DNA from: Macquaria australasica
Lineage: Eukaryota > Chordata > Actinopteri > Centrarchiformes > Percichthyidae
Reading direction: 5' to 3'
Assembly (NCBI GenBank): GCA_005408345.1
Contig: SEMN01000343.1
Span: 1-64,000, forward strand
Length of the DNA stretch: 64,000 nt
Shown here in pieces: positions 44,634 to 56,225 of the stretch. Every line of letters starts with the position of its first letter. Within the stretch, counting starts at the first letter, position 1. The notes under the pieces are model-generated. The model was not told the DNA's origin. It was given only the letters and a program-made list of their open reading frames with translations, and did no database searches. A program made the translations under genes and the position numbers.

Positions 44634-45540
44634 TGTCACAACATTTTGAACCTTTTTTGTTCTGTTGTCAGTCTGTCAGTGATATCTCCTGTCATTTTAG
44701 ACCCTGCCATTTTTTCCCTGTCCAGTGTTCTCCACAGTGTTCCCATTTTTCCTCACCCCCTGACCTTCACACCCACCTGCACAGCTGGTCCCAATTCCCT
44801 TATCACCTCCCCAGTACATACACATTTTCTTTCCCATTTTCCCCTGGCAGATCATCTATTGTGCCATCCCAGCATTAGTGTTTCATCTTTTGGATTTTTG
44901 CCTTCTATGTCGCTTTGGATTTGGTTGCCTGTTCTGACTGCCTGTCTGTTACAGAACCCTGCTTCAACCAACGATCCAGTAATCTTTGCTTTAACCTTAC
45001 CTTTTTTGTCTTTGAGTCGTGCATTTGAGGTCATATCTCGTTTTACTGAGACATTACAATACAATCTGGTCTGTATCGACTCACTCGACTCAGATCCTTG
45101 TTCCTTGCTGCTCAAGGCAATATCATCCACTGGCACAAGCAGCAGCTTTCAAACATCACTAGTGGCCTGCAGGAGATCTTGGAATCAGTCTGTGTGTGCA
45201 GATCCAACACCTGCAGACCAGGTTCAGCAGTCAGTGCCTCCTACAAGCTCCCTCTCAACCAGCACCTTGTCCTGCTACAGCAGCTGAACTTTGCCTTTCT
45301 CCTCTTTCTGAATGGTCCTCCGGGGATCAGGTTTGTGTTGCTCTTTCCTCAATCAGGCATCCCTCATATATTCAAACTGCTGCTCTCTTTACCCTAAGGA
45401 CCCTCCTGTGTGGCTTACATTATTTCCCAGCTCACAGGGAAGGCGAGAAAACGGTCTACCACACTACACAGGGCAGGACATGGGCTGACAAGGGCTCAGA
45501 GCCTGTTAAATCTTCAACAGGTAGGGTAGCGAGTGGCTGA
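44634..45540 (+). mobile_element. Decayed LTR retrotransposon: LTR-like segment and gag start
   Basis: About 44634-45060 starts TGTCACA, is pyrimidine-rich, contains 'ttcccttatcacctcccc' and ends near gacattaca, which resembles fish Ty3/gypsy-type LTRs. About 65 bases later a frame resembles the gag N-terminus (DSDPCSLLLKA near 45085, then QGNIIHWHKQQLSNITSGLQ in another frame). No protease, RT or integrase follows, so this is a 5' fragment. The family assignment is inferred. Confidence 0.45.
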
Positions 45541-46555
45541 CTATTCCACCAAGTTTCCAATTGTTTGAATTTTAAATTTCCTCACATAGCAGTGGCTTTA
45601 AACACTAACCCCCTGTGGACAAGTGGAAAGGTGACACTGAAAAGTTTGTAGCTTGCTCTGTTGGCTGGATGACAGCTGTAGTCAGCTAGGATTCATAAAT
45701 TTGCTGACAAACAGAAGTGAATTTGGTAATACAGTATTTTGGCGAAAATGTGAGTGTTCAGAACATACTGAATATTGGGATGGGCAGCAGCAGAGAAATA
45801 GATTAAGCTGAAGAGAGGTTTTAGAAGGATTTATGGATGTTGATACCTTTTTATTGGCTGTGAAACTGGGGCTATTGTAAATGTTGACTACAGCTGCAAA
45901 AGAGCAAGCTCCAAACTTTTCTGAGCTACCAAGTGTTTAATATTCAATACATAGATTTTCAGTGGAGCATGTCATCAGGGCTTCGTCTTAAGCAATGTCA
46001 ATGACCAGATTCACCACATTTGCCCAAATTACCTTCTGGTGAAGTATCAGGACTAAAAGTCTAAATTGCTGTAGTATGTGTTTACCCCCTCACAAAATGT
46101 AGTGGTATTTAACCATGCAGAGAGTTTCAGTTTCAAATCATGCTCAGGATGCCACTCCAATAGTGAGACAAATATCTTAAAACTTCTGCAGATATAACTC
46201 CATGACTCCATTGGGGCTAATTTGGGTGAAGTGACGCATAAACTGAGTGCAGTTTATTTTTTGTGTGTTTTAAGGAAACATGTTACAGCTTCTTCCACAG
46301 TGCACAGTAAGAGGCCATAGCACACTGGTTGTTGTACCCTGTGGTTGACAAATAAACCACAATGCTGCAACTTCTTCCCCAAGAGCATCAGTGGATTCTT
46401 TCTTCCGACCGTCAATCAATTATTTGTCCTGTTTTGTTTGACCCTGCAGGGCGTAGAGCAGCTAAGATTTTTTTTGTTTGTTTTACATTTTCTAGTTCCA
46501 CATCCTAGTTCTAATACAATGAACATAGCCCTCGCAGACCTACTTTTCTTTTCAA
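45541..46555. other. Intergenic, nothing recognised
   Basis: Chance open frames only. This is the DNA immediately downstream of the tnf polyadenylation signal. Confidence 0.5.
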
Positions 46556-46563
46556 AATAATTT

Positions 46564-46569
46564 TTTATT
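46564..46569 (-). terminator. tnf: tnf polyadenylation signal
   Basis: AATAAA on the minus strand (TTTATT on +), about 690 bases past the stop codon and just beyond the AU-rich block. It is the first good hexamer lying past the ARE cluster. AATAAA hexamers also occur inside the ARE cluster. Confidence 0.6.
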
Positions 46570-46635
46570 CAAACATTTTACAGCACCACAGGCACCATAG
46601 CATTATTTGCAAATGTCAATAAAAAGATTAAACCG

Positions 46636-46812
46636 ATCTGCTTCAATAAATAATTTCATAAATTATATATAAAATCCAGCATTCATTAGAAACACACATA
46701 GAAATAAATAAATACATAAATAAATAATTCAATAAATAAAATAAATATGATGTTATGTTGAATAAATACATCCTCTAGAATATACTTCTTTGTGTAGTGA
46801 CACAATAAATAC
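46636..46812 (-). promoter_or_regulatory. tnf: AU-rich element cluster in the tnf 3'UTR
   Basis: Read as tnf mRNA, this block carries about ten ATTTA pentamers, several overlapping to give TTATTTATT nonamers (densest at 46700-46770). Such class II AREs recruit tristetraprolin-type proteins that destabilise TNF mRNA in vertebrates. Position in the 3'UTR and orientation both fit. Confidence 0.85.
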
Positions 46813-47261
46813 GCAGTAGTTATAGAACATTCACCCAAATGTCAGACAGTACAGTACAGCAAAAGGTACTGACAATAAGGCTAAGAACATTACTTAACTA
46901 CGTTAATTAATTAACATTACATACATTACATTCAGTACATTAGTAATTAAGTACACACACTAAGTACATAGTACATAGCATTATAGACCAGTGAGCTCTT
47001 TTGTTCATTGCTACTGTCAACATAGCTCAGTTTACTTGCAACCTTTAAATGACTTCTAAATTCAGTCATTTAAAGTTTGGGTGTTGCATTGACTGTTTAG
47101 TGCAGTATAAACCTTCTGTGGGCACTTAATATTCAACAGTGAGTCAAGTGAGTTCAGACAGGGACGCTGGCTGCAAGCCTCACAGTGGAGCCACCATGAA
47201 ACCTGATGGATTTTCTTCATGTACATTCATATCTTCACTTATTGCCCTCAGTCACCTGTCC

Positions 47262-47737
47262 TCACAAGGCAAACACACCAAAGAAAGTTTTCCCTGGTTC
47301 GTCCTCCAGGTCGGGCAGCATCTTCTCCTCCATCACCGTCTTCAGTCTGTCCCCTTCCCTCAGGTTGAATACAGCTCCCATGTACACGGCAGAGAACCAG
47401 CTCCCCTCTTGATCCTGATTGCTGCTGGCTGTCTTTTGGCAGGCAGTGCGGACAGAGTGCAGGATGGTCTGGTAGGACTTCTTGGAATCGTCGTTCCCAT
47501 AGGATTTGGACCAGCGCTTTACAGTGTGGCTCAGGTGGACCATGGACTTGGAGGTGGTGTCATCAGCATCACTATTGCTGCAGCTGACCCGGAAAGATGC
47601 TTGACTGTAAATGAAGTAGAGGCCATTTCGAGGAATCACAATTTCATTGTTGTCGAGTTCCAGCCCTCCTTGAGAGTGGGACTGGTCCACCTGATTCTTC
47701 CATTCCACTGAGGTCTTCATGTCAGGGTTGTATTCTC
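47262..47737 (-). CDS. tnf: tnf exon 4, TNF homology domain
   Basis: The acceptor is cttcaacag on the minus strand. The exon completes a split Gly and runs 157 codons to TGA. It holds the whole receptor-binding beta-sandwich, starting EYNPDMKTSVEWKNQVDQSH. Confidence 0.97.
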
Positions 47738-49019
47738 CTGTTGAAGAGTATAAAGAGATGGTGAGGGAGATTATAACGAATTCCTGACAGTTGGAGAGAA
47801 ATAAGAATCAACTATTAAGACAAAGGTTTGAAACATTTTTCAACAAGGACAGGGAGGATTCCAAGGAATGTTACTATCCATCAGAATGTGATGGAAATCT
47901 GCATTTGATGTGGCTCAGGAATAAATAAGTACACCACATAGGTTACTTCTAAATCTGCTTCAGGTATCCATAGTATCCACCTAAGAGACTAGAACTTCCT
48001 AAAACATCCTAAATAATCCCTAGAATTTCTTCAAGAACCCCTTGAACAAGCCAACACGTTGTCTAGACTGCAGGTTGAAGTCAAAGGACTTTCTCAAGAA
48101 GCCCTAAAACTTCCTCAAGAAGCCCTAGAACTTGGTCAGAAGCCATAGAACTTCCTGAAGGACCACTAACCCTAACTCTAATCCTGACCTACTAAGTGCT
48201 GCAAAGACCAGTGGTTTCAGAACCACTGGACTAAGAAAACCAAAAGCAAAGATTTTTCACAGAGCGTGCCAGTCCAAAACATATCTGCCATCAATTTTCT
48301 CACATTGTGCTTATTACATGTATCAAATATATTCTTTGATGCTGAATATATTACTTGTTTTTACCTTGTAAATGAATGGCCGCTCTTACATTAGAAATTT
48401 GCCTCAATGTGTGACGAAGATCTGGAAAGAAGAGAAGACAGAGGTTTAAAAAATGGGGTATTCCACAACAGCTCCACTTTTCACTATGTGACCTTCTGGT
48501 GCAATTAGTATCAGAATAAGTCTCAACAAGGGTTATACTGCTATATTGATTTGACAACAGCTAAAGAAAAGCTGGAAAGTCTGACGAGATTGGCTAATTA
48601 TCAGTTATTAGATGCTACAAAGCCATCAGTATCTATCTTAAAAGAACAGTATTGAACTTTTGAGAGAATTAAGGGAAAAGTTCTCACCAAAATTGTCTCC
48701 ATCTTGTCCTGGTTCCTGTTTCAAGAAGAGAAGGATAAAGAGACTGTTATAGAATGGCTGGGTTGAGGTGAGTTGGGCATCTCGCTGTAATAGACATCCG
48801 GGCCCTTCAATAATTCAGAATCTAATATAAGACGTGTGTTCCCACCTTGGCATGCCTGTTGAAGACGAGGACAGCAGCAGCAGCAGCAGCAGCGAGGCAG
48901 AGTGTGAACACCAGCAGGGCCGTGGTTAGCTTTGAGCTGGGTTTGACACTCTGCGTTGTTTGTTTCCTGGCTTCTGTGGGGACAGTGGCGTCCAGTAGTA
49001 CCTTGCATTCACCCTCCAT
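47262..49019 (-). CDS. tnf: Tumour necrosis factor (TNF-alpha), complete four-exon gene
   Basis: Type II membrane cytokine, trimerising and shed to act on TNF receptors in inflammation. Exons on the minus strand: 49019-48846, 48715-48688, 48421-48365 and 47737-47262, all GT-AG, joining to 244 residues with stop at 47262-47264. Residues 1-29 are cytoplasmic and about 30-53 form the membrane anchor, which contains a poly-Ala run. Residues 55-95 form the stalk, with a TL bond in RHTLRQ that fits the usual teleost shedding site. The TNF homology domain follows, with the family signature at 120-132 (VIPRNGLYFIYSQ) and two cysteines (139 and 186) expected to pair. The C-terminus GVFAL is typical of the family. 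Four exons with a tiny second exon (28 bases) match known TNF genes. The promoter and ARE are listed separately. Confidence 0.97.
47738..48364 (-). other. tnf: tnf intron 3, containing a minisatellite
   Basis: 627-base intron with GT-AG ends. Its centre is taken up by the 20-22-base repeat listed separately. Confidence 0.9.
47989..48162. repeat. 20-22-bp minisatellite in tnf intron 3
   Basis: Units such as 'acttcctcaagaagccctag', 'ctttctcaagaagccctaaa' and 'acttggtcagaagccataga' follow head to tail (about 48088-48155). Earlier, more diverged units lie at 47989-48045. Confidence 0.75.
48365..48421 (-). CDS. tnf: tnf exon 3
   Basis: 57 bases, acceptor ctttccag and donor GTAAAA on the minus strand. 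Encodes LRHTLRQISNVRAAIHLQ, including the stalk with the expected cleavage site and the first residues of the homology domain. Confidence 0.95.
48688..48715 (-). CDS. tnf: tnf exon 2 (28-base micro-exon)
   Basis: The acceptor is cttgaaacag and the donor GTGAGA on the minus strand. Encodes EPGQDGDNF plus one base. Its phase links exons 1 and 3 exactly. Confidence 0.93.
48846..49019 (-). CDS. tnf: tnf exon 1, cytoplasmic and membrane region
   Basis: ATG at 49017-49019; 58 codons to a GTGGGA donor. It begins MEGECKVLLDATVPTEARKQ. The membrane anchor includes a (GCT)n-encoded alanine run (48872-48893). Confidence 0.95.
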
Positions 49020-49073
49020 TGTTCTGAATGAGTTGCTTCTATCACTTCAAGTCAAACTGGGCTCTTAGCAGCC

Positions 49074-49080
49074 TTATTTA
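49074..49080 (-). promoter_or_regulatory. tnf: TATA-like box of tnf
   Basis: TAAATAA on the minus strand, 55 bases upstream of the ATG. It is the best TATA-like candidate; with a start about 25-30 bases downstream the 5'UTR would be short (about 25-30 bases). A second AT-rich site lies in the reverse of cttaaaaac (49123-49131). Confidence 0.4.
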
Positions 49081-49149
49081 GAGCTTTCTTTCTTCTACTA
49101 CTGCAACTGGTTAGCAAGTGGCTCTTAAAAACTGTTTCCTCCTGGAGGG

Positions 49150-49169
49150 GGGAAACTCCAGTGATGTCA
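49150..49169 (-). promoter_or_regulatory. tnf: tnf proximal enhancer: NF-kB site next to an ATF/AP-1-like site
   Basis: GGGAAACTCC (49150-49159, + strand) matches the NF-kB consensus GGGRNWYYCC exactly. Two bases on, TGATGTCA (49162-49169) is one base from the CRE TGACGTCA. The pair lies about 130-150 bases upstream of the tnf ATG, on the promoter side. Adjacent NF-kB and ATF/Jun sites are characteristic of mammalian TNF promoters. Confidence 0.6.
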
Positions 49170-49170
49170 C

Positions 49171-52100
49171 TCATTGTGAGTGAGTGGAGATTTGATGAGG
49201 AAGAGAGACCCAGACCACACACTCCTACACACAAGGCATCTATATGACTGTATTATCCCAGTAGCACATCCACACACCTGTGTAGAAATCTTTCACAACT
49301 TAGTGCACTCAAACACCCACAAGTCTACAGATACTCACACACAAACAAGGATACACACATAATGACACATGCTCTCAAACACACATACACTCACATTCTA
49401 CCATACACCTGCACCTACAAACTCAGCCAGACCAAAACTACAGAAAATCCACAAAACACACCTAGTCCACCATTTTAAACTAGAAATGTACATTTTAGCC
49501 AATCATACCACATCAAATGCTGGGTGTTTACGTGTGCTGTGGTGTAGTGGTCATCTTTATGTGGGTCAGATATATGGAAACCAGGTTAACATGCGGAGTA
49601 ACAAGCCACAGACACATCATTCAGTTATTCATCAAGACATCTGCTGTGTTTGCCAGCATTGCCAAAAATTAGTCACACTATCAGTGTATGATATTGCTCT
49701 ATGTCCTATAGCTTAAAGTAAAATTAACTGAAACTGACGTGTCATCGTTGATCTACAGTTCATTGTGTCACTTCCCTTTTGTTTAAAAATAGACAGATGC
49801 TAAAGCAGGGCCTTATAGTTCGGCAGGAAGAGTTTTATTGATGTGTAATATTTCCAGTGTATTGACCAGCGTCAAGGTGATTGTGGAAAATATAAGCCTA
49901 AATCATTCTCATATCTGACAAAACAATCTCACCACAACATTCTCACCATAAGGCCAATTTAGTAGCTGTTCTGGAGATTTCTATCTCAGCACATTATCTT
50001 CATCAACAGATTGAATTTGCCCAGTTATGGAATTGTAGATGTTTAAATTTCCATTTTTTCTGAGCACTTTAAGGACTACTTATCCATGATTACTTAAAAT
50101 TGTTTTTGGGCATGTTATACCTTTATTACAGAGACGTCAGTCGAGAGATGACAGTAAACAAGGGTAGAAGTGTTGGGAATGACTTCCAACAAAAATCTTT
50201 GGCTGGACTCAAGATTGCAGCTAATGGGAAATGTCTTAAACCCCTAGGCCACCAGGGCAACCAACCAAGTTAATTCTCATAATAATCATGTGTATATATT
50301 CACTGTATTGACTGGGATCAAGGCTATTGTGGAAAATAGAAATACAGTACAATGTAAAAAGGAAAACTGATAAACATGTTTTTAATGATAAATAGGTACA
50401 CAATTACCTGAAATAAATACTTTTCATACCCATTCAGGTTAACATGGTGTCTATGACATCACAGAACCACCAGAACCAGCACCTCAGATGAGTAAGAATG
50501 GGTGTGGATGTTTCATGTCTATAAGCAGACAGGAGTATCCGTGGGAGAGTTAGTCAGAGATTGACTTGAATATCAATACTAGCCTGAATTTGTTGCCATA
50601 AATCCCAGCTTGAAGGAAAAAAATGCGGATGTGTAAAATAGTGACTTTTAATCGTCACGCGGCCTGGAAAGAGGAACATCCTCCTACATTTGCTGCCATA
50701 ACAGTTAACTGCAAACTAGCCACAATTTACATCAGACATTGAACTTTCAGGAAAACATAATAGTAATATATAAAGAAAACATTTAAACTACAGTGCCAGC
50801 CCTTCAAAAGTCACTTTGGACTAGCCGTCTGTTGTAGAGAAAGCAAAACTAAGACACACAAAGATGCCACCAGATTTCAGAGAAAGCCACTCAGATGTTT
50901 TTTCTATCCCACAAGAAGGCTGAAAACCTTGGTAGAGACAATGTAGAAGAAAAGATGGTGATTTAACCATAGACAACTTACAGTTTCAATTTCATCTTCA
51001 TATGTAACAGTTTATGAAGTTAAGGTTGTGCTAAATAGTAGCAGTTGTCAAATTAAGGAGGCTTTGTGGTTGTATCACCATATCAGCCCTATGACTCAGT
51101 CATGGAGGATCATACTTTTCATTCTTTACGGTAACTGCAAACTTTTAAAAGCTACATTTCATGTTTACAATGGGTGAGTCTTTCATACTTAAAATGTATT
51201 TTGGGTGGAGTATCACCTTAAGGTGCTAAATGAGATCACTGATGGTATACCAGATAAGATGAGCCTGTGCTGTTCAAAATATATCTTAAGCTGGTTTTTC
51301 ATTTCTATTAGCTATGAAAACAGTGATATCACAAAAAGAAAGTCCAAATGGGGAAAAAAACACGAGCAGTCAGACAATCAGACAGGCTGTAATCAGTTAA
51401 CAACAGTTAAGTTATATCAGCTAAAACCACCATACTTTTAATTACCAGAAATTAATTGGACTTCACTGCAAACCTGGGGCCACGTAGTATTCCAGTATCT
51501 ATAAGACAAGCAAAATATAATATAGACTGCTGTGTGCACTATACATGCACTTGAAGGTAACTGGGTACATACACAATGTGCACAGAGTGGGAGGAACATG
51601 GGGTCTCTGGGGTTTTTTTCCCCAGCTGCCAAATATGTGACCTAAATACCTGAATATAATGGGGTCATCATTTTGGAAACAGCTAAAAACATTATGTGAC
51701 CAGCAGTAGCGATATTGCTGAAATTCCTAATTAGGTCACAGAGCTGTAATAGTGGAATTTTTTACCATCAGCTGCATTTAAACAGCTGATAACATGTGGT
51801 CACTACCCACTCATGCTATCTTCTGGATCTGCTACAATGGAAAGTGGGTTTGTTAACAATATACTGAAAGTTAGCTGATCACATGCTAGATTTTCTAGCT
51901 GACAAGCTGATATTATCACACACACAATATGAATAATATATATTACTGTCAATTATCTGAAAGCAGCACAGAAATACTTTGTCTAGACTGCAAATTGCAC
52001 ATTTACTGTAGAAACACAGTAAGCTGCTGACCGCCATTGTTGACCACAAACCTCTAAAATGGCCACTGAACGCTGTGTTATGTCACCTATAGGCCCTTAA

Positions 52101-53100
52101 TTGCACTGCTGTAATTTCCCAAAATGCAATGAGAACAATTCAAGTTAGATTAATGCACAATTCTTTTGTACTGCAATAATCATCTCATTCCATACTGCAA
52201 TAACTGGATTCTCTCAAAATCCAGTTCAACCTGAGGGCAAAGTAGCTTCACACAGAACTGTACAAAAACTCCTCAGAACATTGTTTTATATTTTGGTGGT
52301 ATTGAAAATATGGGCCCTCACACACACTGGCCAGAATCACAAGACTGTATTAAAACTTGATTATCATGAAGAAATTGTGTCATTGCAGTGACAAACACCA
52401 ACAAAATACACAGCAGAAAAACTATTTAAACATGAAGAATGAACAGAATGAGTATTTGAGTAACATTTACTTTACACATTAAGTAGAAACGTATGAAATA
52501 AATAAAGAGGGAAATTATAGCATTGACCACAAACACTTATATATAAGTATCACTTGACATCTCATTCAGTGAGAATGACTAAACTTGCTTTTCCAGTGAG
52601 GGTGGCTTCAGTAGGAGGGGAGTCTACCTGACAACGAGACAGGAAGGTGAATAAAGAGATTTTTTTCCCACAATCTGCCCCTTACATGGTCTGTAGCGCA
52701 TTACATGGTCTGTAGCCCACAAAAACTCCCCTCTTGTTGTGGTACATCACCCTGCTCTTCATGTTTTTTTCTGTTTCTAAATCTGCCACAAGGAGCAAAT
52801 CCTTCATCTAAAGAAAGATTTGATACTCTCCCCAGTGTCGCAGAGGAATGCACAGTGTTTTTGTAGATTGGCCCACTGCTCAGCTTCCTCACTTCAAAAT
52901 GAGAACATATATAGATATCCACATAGCCCTGGTAGGTCATCAGCTCAACTAAAAAAAATGCTTCAAAAACTCTCTGCTTCCAAGAAAAATATGTAATTAC
53001 ACATAATTACAACTTGATTACATCAGTTACATTGTGAAGTCATATTTTAAGGGTGGCTCCCTTAATTTGATATAGCTCCTCTTAAATCAAGAAATAAAGA
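49171..53100. other. Intergenic region between tnf and atat1, left part
   Basis: CA-rich low complexity at about 49270-49400, then a SINE-like block (50130-50268). No exon found on either strand; open frames here show no recognisable domain. Confidence 0.5.
50130..50268 (-). mobile_element. tRNA-derived SINE, minus orientation
   Basis: On the minus strand 'ccctggtggcctaggggttt' plus aag is an A-box-like tRNA head, and 'cttgagtccagcc' about 45 bases on is B-box-like. The body after it decays quickly. Confidence 0.5.
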
Positions 53101-53139
53101 TGAGACATGTAGGGAGAGATTCTTCAAAAGTATAAACCA

Positions 53140-54440
53140 GTGGAATTTCCATCAGGGAGAGTGGCCAGATTTGTGTCATTTGGGTTCCATGATGGGGAAG
53201 CATACAGTTCCTTATTGTGCATGTGTAGAATTCCATTTTTCAACACTTTTTACCATTTCCCATCCTGGAGCCAGGCCTGGATGGGGAGCACACAGGTGCC
53301 TGGTGATCTGCACCAATGGGGCCCAGTCAGACAACCTGAAAAACCACACAGTGTTTACCACTATGTGAGCTCACGCCCCTCAAGAAGGGATGTAATCATT
53401 CTGTCTGTTGCCAGCCATGAGGCGGGCAAAGGCAAAGGCAAAGGCATTGGCATGCTGACCTCCAGCTGCAGAAACTTGCCTTTGGTACGTGGAAAGAAAC
53501 CTCTCTGGGGGAAGGAGCCAGAGCTGGTGCAAGAGATAGAGCAAAACCAACTAGATAAAGTTGGGCTTACACATGGCTCTGAAAATAAACTCCTGGATAG
53601 GGGCTGGACTCTTTTTTTTTCTGCAGTTGTTCAGGGTGAGAGATATTATTGGGCCTGTTCAAGTTTTCCTGTTCAAGGTCACCTGTATGTGACTGCGTGT
53701 CGAAGGGTGGAAGGTTCTGACTGTTGTCTGTGCCTTTGCACCAAACAGCCATTCTTGGAGTCTCTTGAAGTCACTTTGGTACATTTATGTGGTGCTTTGT
53801 TATTAGACAGCTGTGCTATTTATGGCAATCCACAATGTTTGACTGTCCCTCATGTTCAAACATAAGGTTGTTCGTTAGGGTACTTAACACCAGAACACCA
53901 GAACACCTTAAGTTCAATGATCAACTTTGTAGCTGTTTCATGAGGTCTGTGGCCATGTGTCATGGACACTCGTGTGAAGAGAGGAGCAGACCAGTCACCT
54001 GATCACCACCTGGTAGTTCGTTGTATCAGAAGGTCGGCAAGGCTACCAAGTAGACGTGAACCCAAAGTGTAGTGAGGGTGAACTGGGAACGCCTGGCAGA
54101 GGCTCCTGTTTGCAAAGTCAACTGTCACCTCTGAAGGAGCTTTTCCTACATCCTGGGGGATGCTGGGGTGATGGAATTCAAGAGGGCCATGTTCAAAGCC
54201 TCCATTGTAGATGCAGCTGTTCGGAGTTGTGAACAGAAGGTCATCAGATCCGATTACAGCGGTAAACCAAGAACCCTTTGGTGGGCAGTGAAGGATGTTA
54301 TCAAGCTCAAGAAAAACATTAATTCCATGTACCTCCAACTGGAAGGACATCTGGATGCTGCCTGAGAACACACAGGAGAGATGATACTATCCCATCTGTG
54401 CCTGGGAGAGGCCTTTCCCTACTCAGTCCCAGATAAGGGG
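53140..54440 (+). mobile_element. LINE remnant: apurinic-like endonuclease domain and linker to RT
   Basis: Broken + strand frames follow a non-LTR endonuclease in order: PLWGKEPELVQEIEQNQLDK, then VGLTHGSENKLLDRGWTLFF (53500-53640), CLCTKQPFLESLE (about 53730), LLLDSCAIYG (about 53800), FNDQLCSCFM (about 53915), RSRPVT before a DHHLV-like segment (about 53990), and MFKASIVDAAVRSCEQKV ... KPRTLWWAVKDVIKLKK (54190-54330). Compared with an intact LINE, the GDFNAH motif and surrounding segment are deleted and the frame breaks repeatedly. No reverse transcriptase follows. The clade could be RTE-like but was not determined. Confidence 0.7.
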
Positions 54441-55980
54441 CAGGAAATTGATGGATGACTTTTTTACCAATTGAAATTTAATTTGCTCCAAGAGGAACAT
54501 AAGAGGAACTTCAATAAAGTTTGTTTAAGTTGAAATAATTAGGATACAACAATGCAGAGCTGTGAATGGGCTAATGATCCATCAATCCTCCGGACATTTA
54601 AATTACAAAAATATCACACACTAAACCTACAATGTTAGCTCACATAGCACTGACTACAAAATTGTCCATTCAAAATAATATTTTTACTGGTAACGTTCAG
54701 CCTAGATAGCCACTGTACACTGTACACTCTGTGACACCAATACTGGGCAAACAAGCATTAGTCTCTAAAAGGTGAGAGGTAGCGGTTTTGTTAGCAATGG
54801 GCAGAGTAGACACAGCTTCCTGTGATACACTACAGGAAGCTTCATTGACACCAGATGATAATCTAATAACCCTGAAGAGTTCAGTGTGCTTGAAATAAAC
54901 TAGGGTGTACAAAGTGTCATCCGACCACGTCTAAAGACAAAAGTGTTTAACCTGTTCAGAATAGCCACAATCAATGGTGTACTGAACATCTGCTGTCAGC
55001 AAGTGTCGTCCTGACTGCCTCCCTGATCTTTCTCCAAGAGCTGTGTGTCTTTTGCGTGTCTTTGTAGTCGTAACACAATGAGTCATACAAATGGGGATAA
55101 CTGTGAACACTTTCAGACAGTATTTCCTTGAAGGCATTGGTGTCGCATTGGTTGTACGTGACAAAAGTAGTTGTGTGAAGAAAGCCCACTTGATACCCTG
55201 CATCAAGTGGGCATGATTGTTGGACTGTTGATTTTCAAAAAATGGGTTTTCAGATGCTTTTTGATAATCTGACGAGCACTTCATTTGAAGCATACTCGCA
55301 CACTTATCATGAATGATTGTATCCTGTTCCACAGACATTTCCTGTTGACTCAACCCCATTTTTTAATGGGATTTTTTAAATTCTGTCCATTTCCTGTTGA
55401 TGACCATTTTAAACAAATTAAATTGTTGTGGCAAGCCCTGCTTTGTGCCCTCCTATTATCTGAATAGGAACAAGGACATTCCAAATGCATTTTCTTACTT
55501 TCTCTTTGCCTCAGTCTAATCAAATCCAAGTTCTTGTTGATTTACATTCATATCTGCTGGCTCTGCCCCTACATTATATATGTAATCAACCTTCAGTTTG
55601 TCTTTCACCTCACACATGAACTAGCTCATACTATGGTGCCCGTAATGGCTTGACCTATATGCAGCTTTCCTTCCTTCCCTTTTAGGGGAATAGAACATCA
55701 CTCAAACAACAATGTCAACCACATAAAAAGATGATAATGTGGAGGGAGGCTTCAGGTTGATGATTCAGTGAAGATAAGTGAGGTTGTCTGAGGACAGCAG
55801 GGGGAAAACCCCATTTCTTCCCCACTTGATTTGATTCGTTTTTTAAACCCCTTAAAAGAAAACATTTCACCAAAAAATGTTCGTCAATAAAATCCCTTTG
55901 TGAGTAAGTTTCAGGCATCTAGTCAGATTATTTCTAATTTGAATAGAGCCAGAAAACCATGTACAACATCTGTCTACACT
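54441..55980. other. Intergenic, nothing recognised
   Basis: Only chance frames. A 142-codon minus-strand frame (55359-54931) has no recognisable domain or splice support. Confidence 0.5.
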
Positions 55981-55981
55981 C

Positions 55982-56225
55982 CATGGCCAGTAGTACTGTA
56001 TGTGTAAGTATTTGGACACCAGAACATTACAGCGTTATGTGATAGTTAAACACGTGATTGTGACACCATGGACATGTTTGGATCTGGCTGCTGGGATTTG
56101 CTCCCATTCAGCCACAAGAGCATTAGTGAGGTCCAACACTGATGTAGGAGGATTAGACCTGACTCGCAGTCGCTCTTCCAGTTCATCCCAAAGGTACTGG
56201 GTGAGGTTGAGGTTAGGGCCAGTAT
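55982..56225 (-). mobile_element. Tc1/mariner transposase C-terminal remnant (copy 2)
   Basis: Minus-strand frame 56280-56035 contains LNLTQYLWDELEERLRVRSN, then PPTSVLDLTNALVAEWEQIP and AARSKH. It is the C-terminal third of a fish Tc1-like transposase, including the DLNPIEHLWDELE-type segment that follows the last catalytic acid. The N-terminal parts are missing. Confidence 0.8.

Noticed and set aside
44646..45287. 213-codon + strand frame as a possible secreted or membrane protein
   Set aside because: It spans LTR-like sequence and the beginning of a gag-like region in a different frame; the hydrophobic residues come from pyrimidine-rich DNA.
53140..53865. 241-codon + strand frame as a possible host gene
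   Set aside because: Its middle and end match a decayed LINE endonuclease, with continuation in other frames up to 54440.
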